DNA of 64,000 nucleotides from Vannielia litorea (GTDB taxonomy: Bacteria; Pseudomonadota; Alphaproteobacteria; Rhodobacterales; Rhodobacteraceae). A program made the translations under genes and the position numbers. Location: the NCBI RefSeq assembly GCF_900142295.1, contig NZ_FSRL01000002.1:248001-312000 (forward strand), in the 5' to 3' direction. Under the pieces are notes generated by a model. The model searched no databases. It worked only from the letters and a program-made list of their open reading frames with translations, and had not been told where the DNA came from. Positions within the stretch are counted from its first letter, which is position 1. Every line of letters begins with the position of its first letter. Of the stretch, positions 23,990-32,063 are shown piece after piece.

Positions 23990-24832
23990 ATGACCAAGGT
24001 TGCGCTGCTGGGCGCGGGCGGAAAGATGGGGGTGCGGCTGGCGCAGAACCTCAAGCCCACGCGTTTCGAGATCGACCATATCGAGGTGTCCGAGGCGGGC
24101 CGGAAGCGGCTGAAGGACGAGGTGGGCGTGGATGCGGTGACCGACGGCGACAACGCCATTGCCGATGCCGACGTGGTGCTGATGGCGGTGCCGGACCGGC
24201 TGATCGGCAAGATCGCGCATGGCTTCGTCGACAAGCTTAAGCCCGGTGCGGCGGTGATCGTGCTGGACGCGGCGGCGCCCTATGCGGGCGAGATGCCGGA
24301 GCGCGATGACATCACCTATTTCTGCACCCATCCGTGCCACCCGCACATCCTCGAAGTGCAGGAGACCAAGGAGGCGCAGGCCGACTACTTCGGCGGGATC
24401 GCGGCGCCGCAGGGGATTGTCTGCGCCCTGATTCAGGGGCCGGAGGAGCATTATGCGCTCTGCGAGGAGATCGCGAAGATCATCTATGCGCCGGTCGTGC
24501 GCTCGCATCGCTGCACGCTGGAAAATATCGCCGTTCTGGAGCCCGCGCTGAGCGAGACCGTGGCCGCTACGATGAGCATTGCGCTGCGCGAGGCGACCGA
24601 CCGCGCGGTGAGCATGGGCGTGCCGGAGGCGGCGGCGCATGATTTCGTGCTGGGGCATTTGAAGATCGAGCTGGCGATTGCCTTTGGCATCTTCCCCGAA
24701 GGTAAATTCAGCGATGGCGCCCTGATGGCGATCGACAAGGCCAAGAGCGTGATCTTCAAGGAAGACTGGCTGGATCAGGTCTTCTCGCTGGAGGCGGTGA
24801 AAAAGTCGGTGCAGGAGATCTGCGAAGGCTGA
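23990..24832 (+). CDS. Probable D-apionate oxidoisomerase (6PGDH-like, ApnO family)
   Basis: A 280-aa NAD-dependent enzyme with GAGGKMGVRLAQNL at the N-terminus and a C-terminal helical phosphogluconate-dehydrogenase-type domain. THPCHPHILEVQETKEAQADYF is a distinctive histidine/cysteine segment and RSHRCTLENIAVLEPALSET follows. ApnO oxidises D-apionate and rearranges it to 3-oxo-isoapionate, the substrate of OiaK. Direct linkage to an RLP and DUF1537 kinase is the basis for the name. GCAGGAGGAG precedes the ATG, one base after the kinase stop. Confidence 0.78.
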   Translation: MTKVALLGAGGKMGVRLAQNLKPTRFEIDHIEVSEAGRKRLKDEVGVDAVTDGDNAIADADVVLMAVPDRLIGKIAHGFVDKLKPGAAVIVLDAAAPYAGEMPERDDITYFCTHPCHPHILEVQETKEAQADYFGGIAAPQGIVCALIQGPEEHYALCEEIAKIIYAPVVRSHRCTLENIAVLEPALSETVAATMSIALREATDRAVSMGVPEAAAHDFVLGHLKIELAIAFGIFPEGKFSDGALMAIDKAKSVIFKEDWLDQVFSLEAVKKSVQEICEG

Positions 24833-24865
24833 GCGGCTTGACTCCCCGGCGGTGCGGTGGGAGGG

Positions 24866-24879
24866 AATGGTATACCATT
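24866..24879. promoter_or_regulatory. TGGTATACCA palindromic operator before the hydroxyacid dehydrogenase
   Basis: AATGGTATACCATT is a perfect 14-bp palindrome, 28 bp before the ATG at 24907. Its core is identical to the operator at 33726-33743, implying a shared GntR-type regulator. Confidence 0.7.
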
Positions 24880-24906
24880 TGACGCGCCGCCGGGGAGGAA
24901 TTGGCC

Positions 24907-25845
24907 ATGAGCAAGGTGATCGCCATCGGAAACTACAGCGAGGCCGACCTGGCCAAGCTGAAAGAGACCTTCGACCCGGTTTTTCTGGCCGAGACGACCG
25001 AGATCGGCAGTCTCGACGAGGCTGCGCGGGCGGGGATCACGGCCGCGGCCTTCAAGGGGCACAAGCCCTTCGGTGCCGAGGCGATGGACCTGCTGCCGAA
25101 CCTCGGCGTCATCGCCAACTTCGGGGTTGGTTACGACAGTATTAACGTGGCGGCCGCCTCCGAACGGGGCATCAAGGTCACAAACACGCCCGATGTGCTC
25201 AACGATGACGTGGCCGATCTGGCTGTGGCCATGCTGCTGATGTGCGGCCGCGAGATGGAGCATGCGAGCAAGTGGGCGCGCTCGGGATCATGGGCGGAGA
25301 AGGGTGAATATCGGCTGAACCGGAAGGTCAGCGGCGGCCGCGCGGGCATCCTCGGGCTGGGCCGGATCGGGCGCGACATCGCCGAGCGGCTGGTGCCGTT
25401 CAAGATGGATCTGCACTACTGGTCGCGCTCCGAGAAGGAGACGCCGGGCTGGACCTACCACAGCACGCCGGAGGCCCTGGCGGCGGCGGTGGACTACCTG
25501 ATCGTGGCCACGGTCGGCGGCAAGGCGACCGAGAAAATCGTTTCGAAAGAAGTGCTTGAGGCGCTGGGGCCGCGGGGCATCCTGGTGAACATCTCGCGCG
25601 GCTCGACGGTGGATGAAGACGCGCTGATCGACGCGCTGAAGAGCGGCGGGATCTATGGCGCGGGGCTCGACGTGTTTGTGAACGAGCCGAGGATCGACCC
25701 GCGGTTCTACGAGCTGGACAACGTGGTGATCCAGCCGCACCAAGGCTCGGGGACGGTGGAAACGCGGGCGGCGATGGGGCAGCTCCAGCGCGACAATCTC
25801 AGCGCCTTCCTGGCCGGAAACGACCTGCTGACGCCGGTCAACTAG
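24907..25845 (+). CDS. D-2-hydroxyacid dehydrogenase (glyoxylate/hydroxypyruvate reductase-like)
   Basis: A 312-aa NAD(P)-dependent D-2-hydroxyacid dehydrogenase. The nucleotide motif is GILGLGRIGRDIAERL, the catalytic Arg is in NISRGSTVDEDALIDAL, the Glu in DVFVNEPRIDPRF and the His in VVIQPHQGSGT, where the usual HxGS reads HQGS. GGAGG sits eight bases before ATG 24907. It could reduce hydroxypyruvate, glyoxylate or a 2-keto-aldonate made by the surrounding pathways. It has its own promoter with a TGGTATACCA operator but follows the apionate operon by only 74 bp. Confidence 0.85.
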   Translation: MSKVIAIGNYSEADLAKLKETFDPVFLAETTEIGSLDEAARAGITAAAFKGHKPFGAEAMDLLPNLGVIANFGVGYDSINVAAASERGIKVTNTPDVLNDDVADLAVAMLLMCGREMEHASKWARSGSWAEKGEYRLNRKVSGGRAGILGLGRIGRDIAERLVPFKMDLHYWSRSEKETPGWTYHSTPEALAAAVDYLIVATVGGKATEKIVSKEVLEALGPRGILVNISRGSTVDEDALIDALKSGGIYGAGLDVFVNEPRIDPRFYELDNVVIQPHQGSGTVETRAAMGQLQRDNLSAFLAGNDLLTPVN

Positions 25846-25914
25846 CCCCCCGGAGGCTTTGCGGAAATGCCGTTGCGCCGCGGTGCGGCGTGACGGTTAA
25901 CCACGAAAATCCGG

Positions 25915-25957
25915 ATACACAACCGATACACAACCCATGCACATCCCATACATATGC
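25915..25957. repeat. Iterated 11-mer, inverse orientation of the 11246 repeat
   Basis: Units ATACACAACCG, ATACACAACCC, ATGCACATCCC and a partial ATACATATGC are the reverse complement of the 11246 family. A GGTTAACCAC motif at 25895 and a CGAAAA (TTTTCG on the other strand) stand in the same relative order as at the first element. It lies between two convergent genes, so it is not an ordinary promoter. A small CGCCGC/GCGGCG hairpin is at 25876-25890. Confidence 0.65.
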
Positions 25958-26034
25958 AGAAATGCAGGATGGCAGGTGTTAACGCGGCGGGCGGCGCTCG
26001 GCCCGCCGGGGCAGGGGCGCGGCCGCCGGCTCGG

Positions 26035-26826
26035 TCAGGGCGCGAGGCCGGGCCAGTCCGCCAGGAACCGGCTGCGCGTGAGGGTGCCGGGCGAGCCCTC
26101 GCTGCGCTCCTGCGCCTGGGTCAGCCGGGCGAAGACCAGGGTGCGCCCGTCCTTCTCGGCCCAGCCGACGAACCAGCCGTAGCCACGGGCATAGTCGAAG
26201 CTGCGATCGGCGCGGCGCGGATAGGCGGTGCCGGTCTTGCCATGCACCAGCCAGCCGCCGGTGGCGTGGCTCTGGGTGATGGCGCGGGTCTGCGCCATGG
26301 CCGCGGCGGTCACGGGCAGCGTGCCGGAGACGAGCCCGTTCAGAAAGGCCACCTGCTCGCGGGGCGAGATGGCGAGGGAGGAGGCGATCCAGGCGCGGTC
26401 GAGCCCGTTGGAAAACCCCGGATCGCCGGAGAAGTCGGCGTTGCCATAAGAGAGGGCGCGGGCGTAGCGGGTGAGAGCCTCGGCGCCGAGGGCATGGGTG
26501 ATGCGCTGCGAGTACCAGACGACGGAGTGGCGGAGCCAGTCGGCGGGGTTGGTGTCGCGCGTCCAGTTCGCGCCGCCCCAATCGGGGTCGCCCGCGCGAA
26601 AGGGCAGGACGGGGGCCTGGGGGCCGGTGAGGAAGCCCGCGTCATAGCCGATCACTGCAAGGGCGAGCTTGAAGGTGGAGGCGGGGGTGGTGCGGGTGCT
26701 GCAATCGCCCTCCTCCAGCAGCACGGCACCGCTGCCCGCCTCTGCAACGAGGGTGCAGAGGATGCGGGGCGCGGCCTCTGCGCTGGTGGCGAAGGCCAGG
26801 AGGAGGGCGGCGAGCAGCGGGCGCAT
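26035..26826 (-). CDS. Class D (OXA-type) beta-lactamase
   Basis: A 263-aa protein with signal peptide MRPLLAALLLAFATSAEA. Class D motifs are all present: S50-T-F-K53 (nucleophile and carbamylated lysine), S101-V-V, Y127-G-N, K197-T-G and GYGWFVGWAEK, with WIASSL carrying the tryptophan near the lysine. ATG 26826 is chosen because it starts the signal peptide; the open frame extends upstream into denD. It is 16 bp downstream of denD, so it appears to be the last gene of a sugar-acid operon. It hydrolyses beta-lactams in the periplasm if expressed; a cell-wall sensing role cannot be excluded. Confidence 0.9.
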   Translation of the reverse strand: MRPLLAALLLAFATSAEAAPRILCTLVAEAGSGAVLLEEGDCSTRTTPASTFKLALAVIGYDAGFLTGPQAPVLPFRAGDPDWGGANWTRDTNPADWLRHSVVWYSQRITHALGAEALTRYARALSYGNADFSGDPGFSNGLDRAWIASSLAISPREQVAFLNGLVSGTLPVTAAAMAQTRAITQSHATGGWLVHGKTGTAYPRRADRSFDYARGYGWFVGWAEKDGRTLVFARLTQAQERSEGSPGTLTRSRFLADWPGLAP

Positions 26827-26842
26827 GGGGGCGACAACCGCC

Positions 26843-27802
26843 TCAGGGGCGGTCATCCTCGATGTAGTAGCGGATGTTGTCCTCGAAGCTGTCATCGGCG
26901 GACATGCCGAGGCGCAGCGCCTTTTCGGGGCGCAGGTCGAAGCGCCAGCCCTTCACGATCTGCCGGATCACCGGATCGTCGTTCCAGGTGATGAGCTTTG
27001 CCGGCTCGGGGCCTGCCACGGCGGTCATCGCGTCGATGCACTGGCGGATGGTCCACATCCGGCCGGGCAATTGCACGGCGCGGTTGGGGCCGAAATCCTC
27101 GGCCGGGATCTCGGCGCCGATGATGAGGTTCTCCACGCATTTGCGGGGGCTGAGGTAGTAGTGCGGGAAGCTGTCATCGACCGGGCAGTTGGCCGCCACG
27201 CCGTTCAGCGGCTCGCGGAAGATCGACGACATGAAGGAGGAGGCCGCCGCGTTGGGCTTGCCGGGGCGCACCGAGATGGTGGGCAGGCGGAAGGCGCGGC
27301 CGTCGATGAAGCCCTTGCGGGAGTAGTCGGTGACCATCATCTCGCCGATCGCCTTTTGCGCGCCGTAGGAGGTTTGCGGGTTCAGCGAGGAGAAATCGGT
27401 GATCGGGTCGGGCGTGTCGCCGCCGTAGACAGCCACGGACGACGAGAACACAACGACAGGCTTGGTGCCGAGCGCGCGGGCGCGTTCGAGTACGTTGATG
27501 GTGCCGTGCATGTTGATGTTCCAGCCGAGGTCGAACTCGGCCTCGGCCTGGCCGGAGACGATGGCGGCGAGGAGGTAGATGACATCGGTATCGGCGGCGA
27601 TGGTGGCCGCCATCGAGGCCGGGTCGGTGATGTCGCATTTCACGGTGTCGACCGGGAAGGGGGCCTCGATCACGGTGGGGGCAACCACATCGGCCAGGGT
27701 GATGCGGGAGATTTCCTGCCCGCGCAGGGTGCCCCTGGCGGCGAGGGAGGTGGCGAGCTTTTGCCCGACGACGCCTGCGCCGCCGATGATGAGGATATTC
27801 AT
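26843..27802 (-). CDS. denD: D-erythronate dehydrogenase (extended SDR)
   Basis: A 319-aa NAD-dependent epimerase/dehydratase-family protein with MNILIIGGAGVVGQKLATSL, the catalytic tyrosine and lysine in TSYGAQKAIGE, and FSSSVAVYGG. The pattern and length match DenD, which oxidises D-erythronate to 2-oxo-tetronate. Its downstream partners OtnI, OtnK and OtnC are encoded at 18026-20660, so the route is complete but split across two operons. It overlaps kdgK by ATGA. Confidence 0.85.
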   Translation of the reverse strand: MNILIIGGAGVVGQKLATSLAARGTLRGQEISRITLADVVAPTVIEAPFPVDTVKCDITDPASMAATIAADTDVIYLLAAIVSGQAEAEFDLGWNINMHGTINVLERARALGTKPVVVFSSSVAVYGGDTPDPITDFSSLNPQTSYGAQKAIGEMMVTDYSRKGFIDGRAFRLPTISVRPGKPNAAASSFMSSIFREPLNGVAANCPVDDSFPHYYLSPRKCVENLIIGAEIPAEDFGPNRAVQLPGRMWTIRQCIDAMTAVAGPEPAKLITWNDDPVIRQIVKGWRFDLRPEKALRLGMSADDSFEDNIRYYIEDDRP

Positions 27803-28701
27803 TTTGGGTCTCCCTGGAAGATGGATGGGACGAGCGCGCCGGGGGCGCGGATGACTTGTGCGGCGAGCCCCATGGCGGCGCGGGCCGCCTCTGCAGGCGG
27901 CTCCTCCAGCGCCAGGCCGGCAAGGAAGCGGGCGGCGAAGCTGTCGCCCGCCGCGGTGCTGTCGATCACCTTTTCGACCGGCTCGGCGGCGATCTCGGTG
28001 ATGCCCTCGGGGGTTGCGAGGGTCAGCGCGCCGCCGCCGTTCTTGACCGCGATGATGGAGGCGCCGGACTCGCGGTAGCGGGCGACGGTGTGCTCGGGCG
28101 TGGGGTCGCCGAAGAGCGCGGTTTCCTCGTCGAAGGAGGGCAGCACGATGGAGGCGGCGGAGGCGCCCATGGTGAGGCCGCGTTTCATGTCGTCTTCGTT
28201 CTCCCAGAGGCGCGGGCGCAGGTTGGTGTCGAAGCTGACGGTGGCGCGGGAGGAGCGCAGGGCGTTGCAGAGGCGCACGCGCTGGTCGGGCGGGAGGATG
28301 GCCAGGGTGATGCCGGAGAAGTGGACCATCTGGGCCGAGCCGATGGTCTCGACCAGCCAGTTGGGATCGTCGGCCAGGAGTCGGGCGGCGGAGTGGCTGC
28401 GCCAGTAGGAGAAGCTGCGCTCGCCGTCCTTGGTGGCGATCATGTAGAGGCCGACGGTGCGCTCGGGGATCTCGCGCAGGATCGGCGTGACACGCTCGCG
28501 CGACATGAAGGCGGCCATCTCGGCGGAGGTGGCATCGGAGCCGGCGGCGGAGGCATAGGCCACGTCCCACTCGGGCGGCAGGCAGCGGCGGGCGTACCAG
28601 GCGGTGTTGAAGGTGTCGCCGGCGAAGCCGCGGCGGTAGGTGTCCGGCCCGGTCTGGGCCAGTTCGACCATGCATTCGCCGATGCAGAGGAGGCGGCTCA
28701 C
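27799..28701 (-). CDS. kdgK: 2-dehydro-3-deoxygluconokinase (PfkB family)
   Basis: A 300-aa PfkB-family sugar kinase starting at GTG 28701 (GTGA overlap with the lactonase stop). LLCIGECMVELAQ and GGDTFNTA-like AGDTFNTAWYA are N-terminal signatures, and DSTAAGDSFAARFLAGL is the C-terminal PfkB box with the catalytic Asp, in the AAGD form typical of KDG kinases. It phosphorylates 2-keto-3-deoxygluconate, leading to KDPG. A related 2-keto-3-deoxy acid could also be the substrate. Confidence 0.88.
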   Translation of the reverse strand: MSRLLCIGECMVELAQTGPDTYRRGFAGDTFNTAWYARRCLPPEWDVAYASAAGSDATSAEMAAFMSRERVTPILREIPERTVGLYMIATKDGERSFSYWRSHSAARLLADDPNWLVETIGSAQMVHFSGITLAILPPDQRVRLCNALRSSRATVSFDTNLRPRLWENEDDMKRGLTMGASAASIVLPSFDEETALFGDPTPEHTVARYRESGASIIAVKNGGGALTLATPEGITEIAAEPVEKVIDSTAAGDSFAARFLAGLALEEPPAEAARAAMGLAAQVIRAPGALVPSIFQGDPK

Positions 28702-29540
28702 AGGATCACCCGATGTTCGGCCTGGCCGGTGGCCTCGGGGTCCAGCAGGTAGGTGCAGCCGTCTTCGGGCGCCGGGGCGGGATCGTTCTGGATGGCGGTG
28801 GTGACATAGAGCTGGTTCAGATCCTCGCCGCCGAAGGCCGGGCAGGTGGTGTTCTTGCCGGGCACGGGGAGGCTGCGCAGCTCGGTGCCGTCGGGGGCGT
28901 GGACGGTAACCTTGGCGTGGCCGTAGTGGGCGATCCAGAGGTTGCCCTGCGCGTCGCAGACCGCGCCGTCGGGGCGGTAGCTTTCAGCCGGCATGTTGCG
29001 CCAGAGTTCGGGCTCGCCCTTCGGCCAGCCGTGCTCGTCGAGCGCGACGCGCCAGATCTTGCCCTCGGGCGTGTCGGCGATCCAGGCGGTGGTGCCGTCG
29101 GGCGAGAAGCAGGTGGCGTTGGGGATCGTCCAGTTGCCCCAGAGCTGGCGCAGCTCGCCGCGGTAGTAGCGATAGTAGGCGCCCGCCCCGCGCTCCTTGG
29201 TGCAGCTCATGGTGCCGATCCAGAAGCCGCCCTGCGGGTCTGCCCGCCCGTCGTTGGCGCGGGTGCCCGGGATGTCGGCCTCGAGCGGGGTGATCTGCTC
29301 GCGGTCGCCGGTGACGAGGTTGAAGGTGAAGAGCGCGGTGTCGGAGGCGATCAGCAGGGTGTCGCGGTCGACCCAGCCGGCGGCGGAGACGAAGTGCCGG
29401 AACTCCCAGGTGAAGGTTTGCCCGCGCCGCTGGGTGTGCATGTGGTGCTTGTTGATGTCGAACCAGAAGAGCTCGCCCCGCTCCGGGTGCCAGAGCGGGC
29501 CTTCTCCGAGGTTGCATTGGGTGTCGTCGTAGAGGGTCAT
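28698..29540 (-). CDS. SMP-30/gluconolactonase family sugar lactonase
   Basis: A 280-aa propeller with NLGEGPLWHPERGELFWFDI, NDGRADPQGGFWIGTM and YRPDGAVCDAQGNLWIAH, i.e. the metal Glu, Asn and Asp positions of the family. It is the close paralogue of the lactonase at 2604. ATG 29540 gives the normal N-terminus; the open frame upstream is a shadow of the FAH gene. It opens an aldonolactone for the FAH/kinase branch of this operon. It overlaps both neighbours by four bases. Confidence 0.87.
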   Translation of the reverse strand: MTLYDDTQCNLGEGPLWHPERGELFWFDINKHHMHTQRRGQTFTWEFRHFVSAAGWVDRDTLLIASDTALFTFNLVTGDREQITPLEADIPGTRANDGRADPQGGFWIGTMSCTKERGAGAYYRYYRGELRQLWGNWTIPNATCFSPDGTTAWIADTPEGKIWRVALDEHGWPKGEPELWRNMPAESYRPDGAVCDAQGNLWIAHYGHAKVTVHAPDGTELRSLPVPGKNTTCPAFGGEDLNQLYVTTAIQNDPAPAPEDGCTYLLDPEATGQAEHRVIL

Positions 29541-30682
29541 AGCAGGCCTCGTTGGGCAAGGTTGCGCATCAGGGCGGAGGTGCCGAAGGTCCACTCGGGG
29601 GCCTCGGTGGAGAGGCGGACGGTGTTGGTGAGCGTGCCGAGCAGCGGCGTGGAGATGGAGACGGTATCGCCCGGGTGGTGGGTGAAGCCCTGGCCGGGGG
29701 CGTCGCGGTCCTTCACCGGGGCGAACATGGTGCCGAGGTAGAGAAAGAAGCCGTCGGGATACTGGTGATGGCGGCCGATGGTCTGGCTCACGATGGAGGC
29801 CGGGTCGCGGGAGATTTTCTCCATGCTGGAGGAGCCTTCGAGGGTGAATCCGTCTTCGCCGGTCACGCTCATGGTGAGATGGGCCCGGCGCACGTCGTCC
29901 AGGGTGAACCTGTCGTCGAAGAGCCGCAGGAAGGGGCCGAGGGCGGCGGAGGCGTTGTTGTCCTTGGCCTTGCCCAGCAGCAGGGCGGAGCGGCCCTCGA
30001 CGTCGCGCAGGTTCACGTCGTTGCCGAGCGTGGCACCGACGATCCTGCCGGCAGAGGAGACGGCGAGGACGACCTCGGGCTCGGGGTTGTTCCAGCTCGA
30101 CATCGGGTGCAGGCCCACGGCGGCGCCCTGGCCCACGGCGGCCATCGGCTGGCACTTGGTGAAGACCTCGGCGTCGGGGCCGATGCCGACCTCGAGATAC
30201 TGGCTCCAGAGGCCCTCCTGCTGGAGCACCTGCTTGACCGCCATGGCCTTGTCGCTGCCGGGCTCGATGCCCGAGAGGCTCTCGCCGATGTGGCTCTTGA
30301 CGCGGGCGCGGATCTCCTCGGCGCGGTCCGCGTCGCCCGCGGCGCGCTCTTCGATCACCCGCTCGACCATCGACTCGGCGAAGGTGACGCCGGAGGCCTT
30401 GATGGCCTGAAGGTCTGCCGGCGCCAGGAGGCGGAGCGCATCGGGGCCGGCACGCTCGGTGGAGGCGGCGGCCAGCTCGTCGACGGTGCAGAGGAAGTTG
30501 CCGGGCGCGGAGCGGGCAACGTCGGCCGGACGCTCGGTTTCGAGCAGGGCCTGCATGGTGGGGATGGCCTTGGAGGAGATGTCGATCACCCGGTTGGCCT
30601 CGAGCCTCACGATGCAGGGGCCGGTGCCCGGTTTCCAGACACGGGCGGCCAGAACGGCCTGATCGCTATTCTGCGGCAGCAT
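29537..30682 (-). CDS. FAH-family 2-keto-3-deoxy-pentonate dehydratase (XylX-like)
   Basis: A 381-aa fumarylacetoacetate-hydrolase-fold protein. SQYLEVGIGPDAEVFTK, NNPEPEVVL, ATLGNDVNLRDVEGRSALLL and KDNNASAALGPFLRL closely resemble, from memory, Caulobacter-type XylX, which dehydrates 2-keto-3-deoxy-D-xylonate (or the arabinonate isomer) to 2-oxoglutarate semialdehyde. Metal-binding acidic residues are in the EPEVVL stretch. ATG 30682 overlaps the glcD-like stop by 17 bases. With the IlvD-type dehydratase and KGSADH elsewhere in the window it would complete a Weimberg-type pentose route. Confidence 0.82.
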   Translation of the reverse strand: MLPQNSDQAVLAARVWKPGTGPCIVRLEANRVIDISSKAIPTMQALLETERPADVARSAPGNFLCTVDELAAASTERAGPDALRLLAPADLQAIKASGVTFAESMVERVIEERAAGDADRAEEIRARVKSHIGESLSGIEPGSDKAMAVKQVLQQEGLWSQYLEVGIGPDAEVFTKCQPMAAVGQGAAVGLHPMSSWNNPEPEVVLAVSSAGRIVGATLGNDVNLRDVEGRSALLLGKAKDNNASAALGPFLRLFDDRFTLDDVRRAHLTMSVTGEDGFTLEGSSSMEKISRDPASIVSQTIGRHHQYPDGFFLYLGTMFAPVKDRDAPGQGFTHHPGDTVSISTPLLGTLTNTVRLSTEAPEWTFGTSALMRNLAQRGLL

Positions 30683-32063
30683 GGGGCACCTCGTTGGTTG
30701 GCGGCAGAAGTTTGCCGGGGTTGAGGATGTTCTTCGGGTCGAAGGCCTGCTTGATGGCGCGCATGTAGGTGAGCGCGGCGCCGTGCTCTTCGGCCATGTA
30801 CTTCTGCTTGCCCAGGCCGATGCCGTGCTCGCCCGAGACCGTGCCGCCAAGGCGCAGCGCGGTGCGGGCCAGCGCGCCGGTGAAGGCCTCGGCGCGGTGC
30901 ATCTCGTCGGCGTCGGCGGGGTCGACGCTGACGCCCGCGTGGAAGTTGCCGTCGCCGACATGGCCGACGATGGTGGAGGTGAGGCCAAGCGCCACGGCGT
31001 CTTTCTGGGCCTGGAGCACGGCCTCGGCCAGCCGCGAGATCGGCACGCAAACGTCGGTGGGCCAGAGGTGCTTGCCCTTGCCGAGCGCGGCGGAGGCGTA
31101 ATGCGCCTTGTGGCGCATGGTCCAGAGCGCGGTGCGCTCCTCGGCCTTTTCGGCCACCTGCCAGCCCGAGGCGCCGAAGTCCTCGGCGATCATGCCGAAG
31201 GTTCCGGCCTGTTCGACCACGCCGGCGGGGGTGCCGTGGAACTCGAGAAAGAGATGCGGAACCTCGGGCAGGCCCGCGCCGGAATGGGCGTTGAAGCCCT
31301 TCACCATCATCTCGTCGAGCAATTCGATGCGGGCCATCGGCAGGCCCGACTGGATGGTGGCGATGACGCAGTTGACGGCGTTCTCGACGCTGTCGAAGCG
31401 GCATGTGGCGGCGGACGTGGCCTCGGGGATGCCCTGAAGGCGCAGGGTCAGCTCGGTGATGATGCCGAGCGTGCCCTCGGAGCCGATCAGCAGGTGGGTG
31501 AGGTCGTAGCCGGTGGAGCTTTTGCGGGCCTGCGTGCCGGTGCGGATGATCGTGCCATCGGCCATGACCGCCTCCAGCGCGAGGATGTTCTCGCGCATGG
31601 TGCCGTAGCGCACGGCGGTGGTGCCCGAGGCGCGGGTGGCCGCCATACCGCCGATGGAGGCATCGGCGCCCGGATCGACCGGGAACATCAGGCCGGTGGC
31701 GCGCAGCTCCTCGTTGAGCCTGAGCCTCGTGATGCCGGGCTGGACGGTGCAGTTGAGGTCTTCGGCGCGGACCTCGAGCACCGTCGCCATGCGGTTCATG
31801 TCGAGGGAGAGGCCGCCGGAGGTGCAGAGGTGCTGGCCTTCGAGCGAGGAGGCGGCGCCGTAGGGGACGACGGGGCAGGCCTCCTCGTGGCAGATGCGCA
31901 GGATCCGGCTGACCTCCTCGGTGGTCTCGGGGAAGGCCACGGCATCTGGCGGGGTGTCGGGGTAATAGGTTTCGTTCTGGCCATGCTGGTCGCGCACTGC
32001 CCCGGTGGTAACGAGGCGGTCGCCGAGGAAGGCGAGGCGGGTGATGGCCTTGGCAATGGTCAT
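30666..32063 (-). CDS. FAD-linked oxidase, GlcD/D-lactate dehydrogenase type
   Basis: A 465-aa protein with an FAD_binding_4 domain (PETTEEVSRILRICHEEACP; PYGAASSLEGQ; NCTVQPGITRLRLNEEL; GADASIGGMAATRASGT; GYDLTHLLIGSEGTLGIITE) and a FAD-oxidase C-terminal domain ending in VGHVGDGNFHAGV and SGEHGIGLGKQKYM. It oxidises a D-2-hydroxyacid such as D-lactate, glycolate or an aldonate to the 2-keto acid, passing electrons to the respiratory chain or an ETF. No glcE/glcF partners are adjacent, favouring the single-subunit D-lactate dehydrogenase type. Substrate undetermined. Confidence 0.87.
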   Translation of the reverse strand: MTIAKAITRLAFLGDRLVTTGAVRDQHGQNETYYPDTPPDAVAFPETTEEVSRILRICHEEACPVVPYGAASSLEGQHLCTSGGLSLDMNRMATVLEVRAEDLNCTVQPGITRLRLNEELRATGLMFPVDPGADASIGGMAATRASGTTAVRYGTMRENILALEAVMADGTIIRTGTQARKSSTGYDLTHLLIGSEGTLGIITELTLRLQGIPEATSAATCRFDSVENAVNCVIATIQSGLPMARIELLDEMMVKGFNAHSGAGLPEVPHLFLEFHGTPAGVVEQAGTFGMIAEDFGASGWQVAEKAEERTALWTMRHKAHYASAALGKGKHLWPTDVCVPISRLAEAVLQAQKDAVALGLTSTIVGHVGDGNFHAGVSVDPADADEMHRAEAFTGALARTALRLGGTVSGEHGIGLGKQKYMAEEHGAALTYMRAIKQAFDPKNILNPGKLLPPTNEVPHAAAE

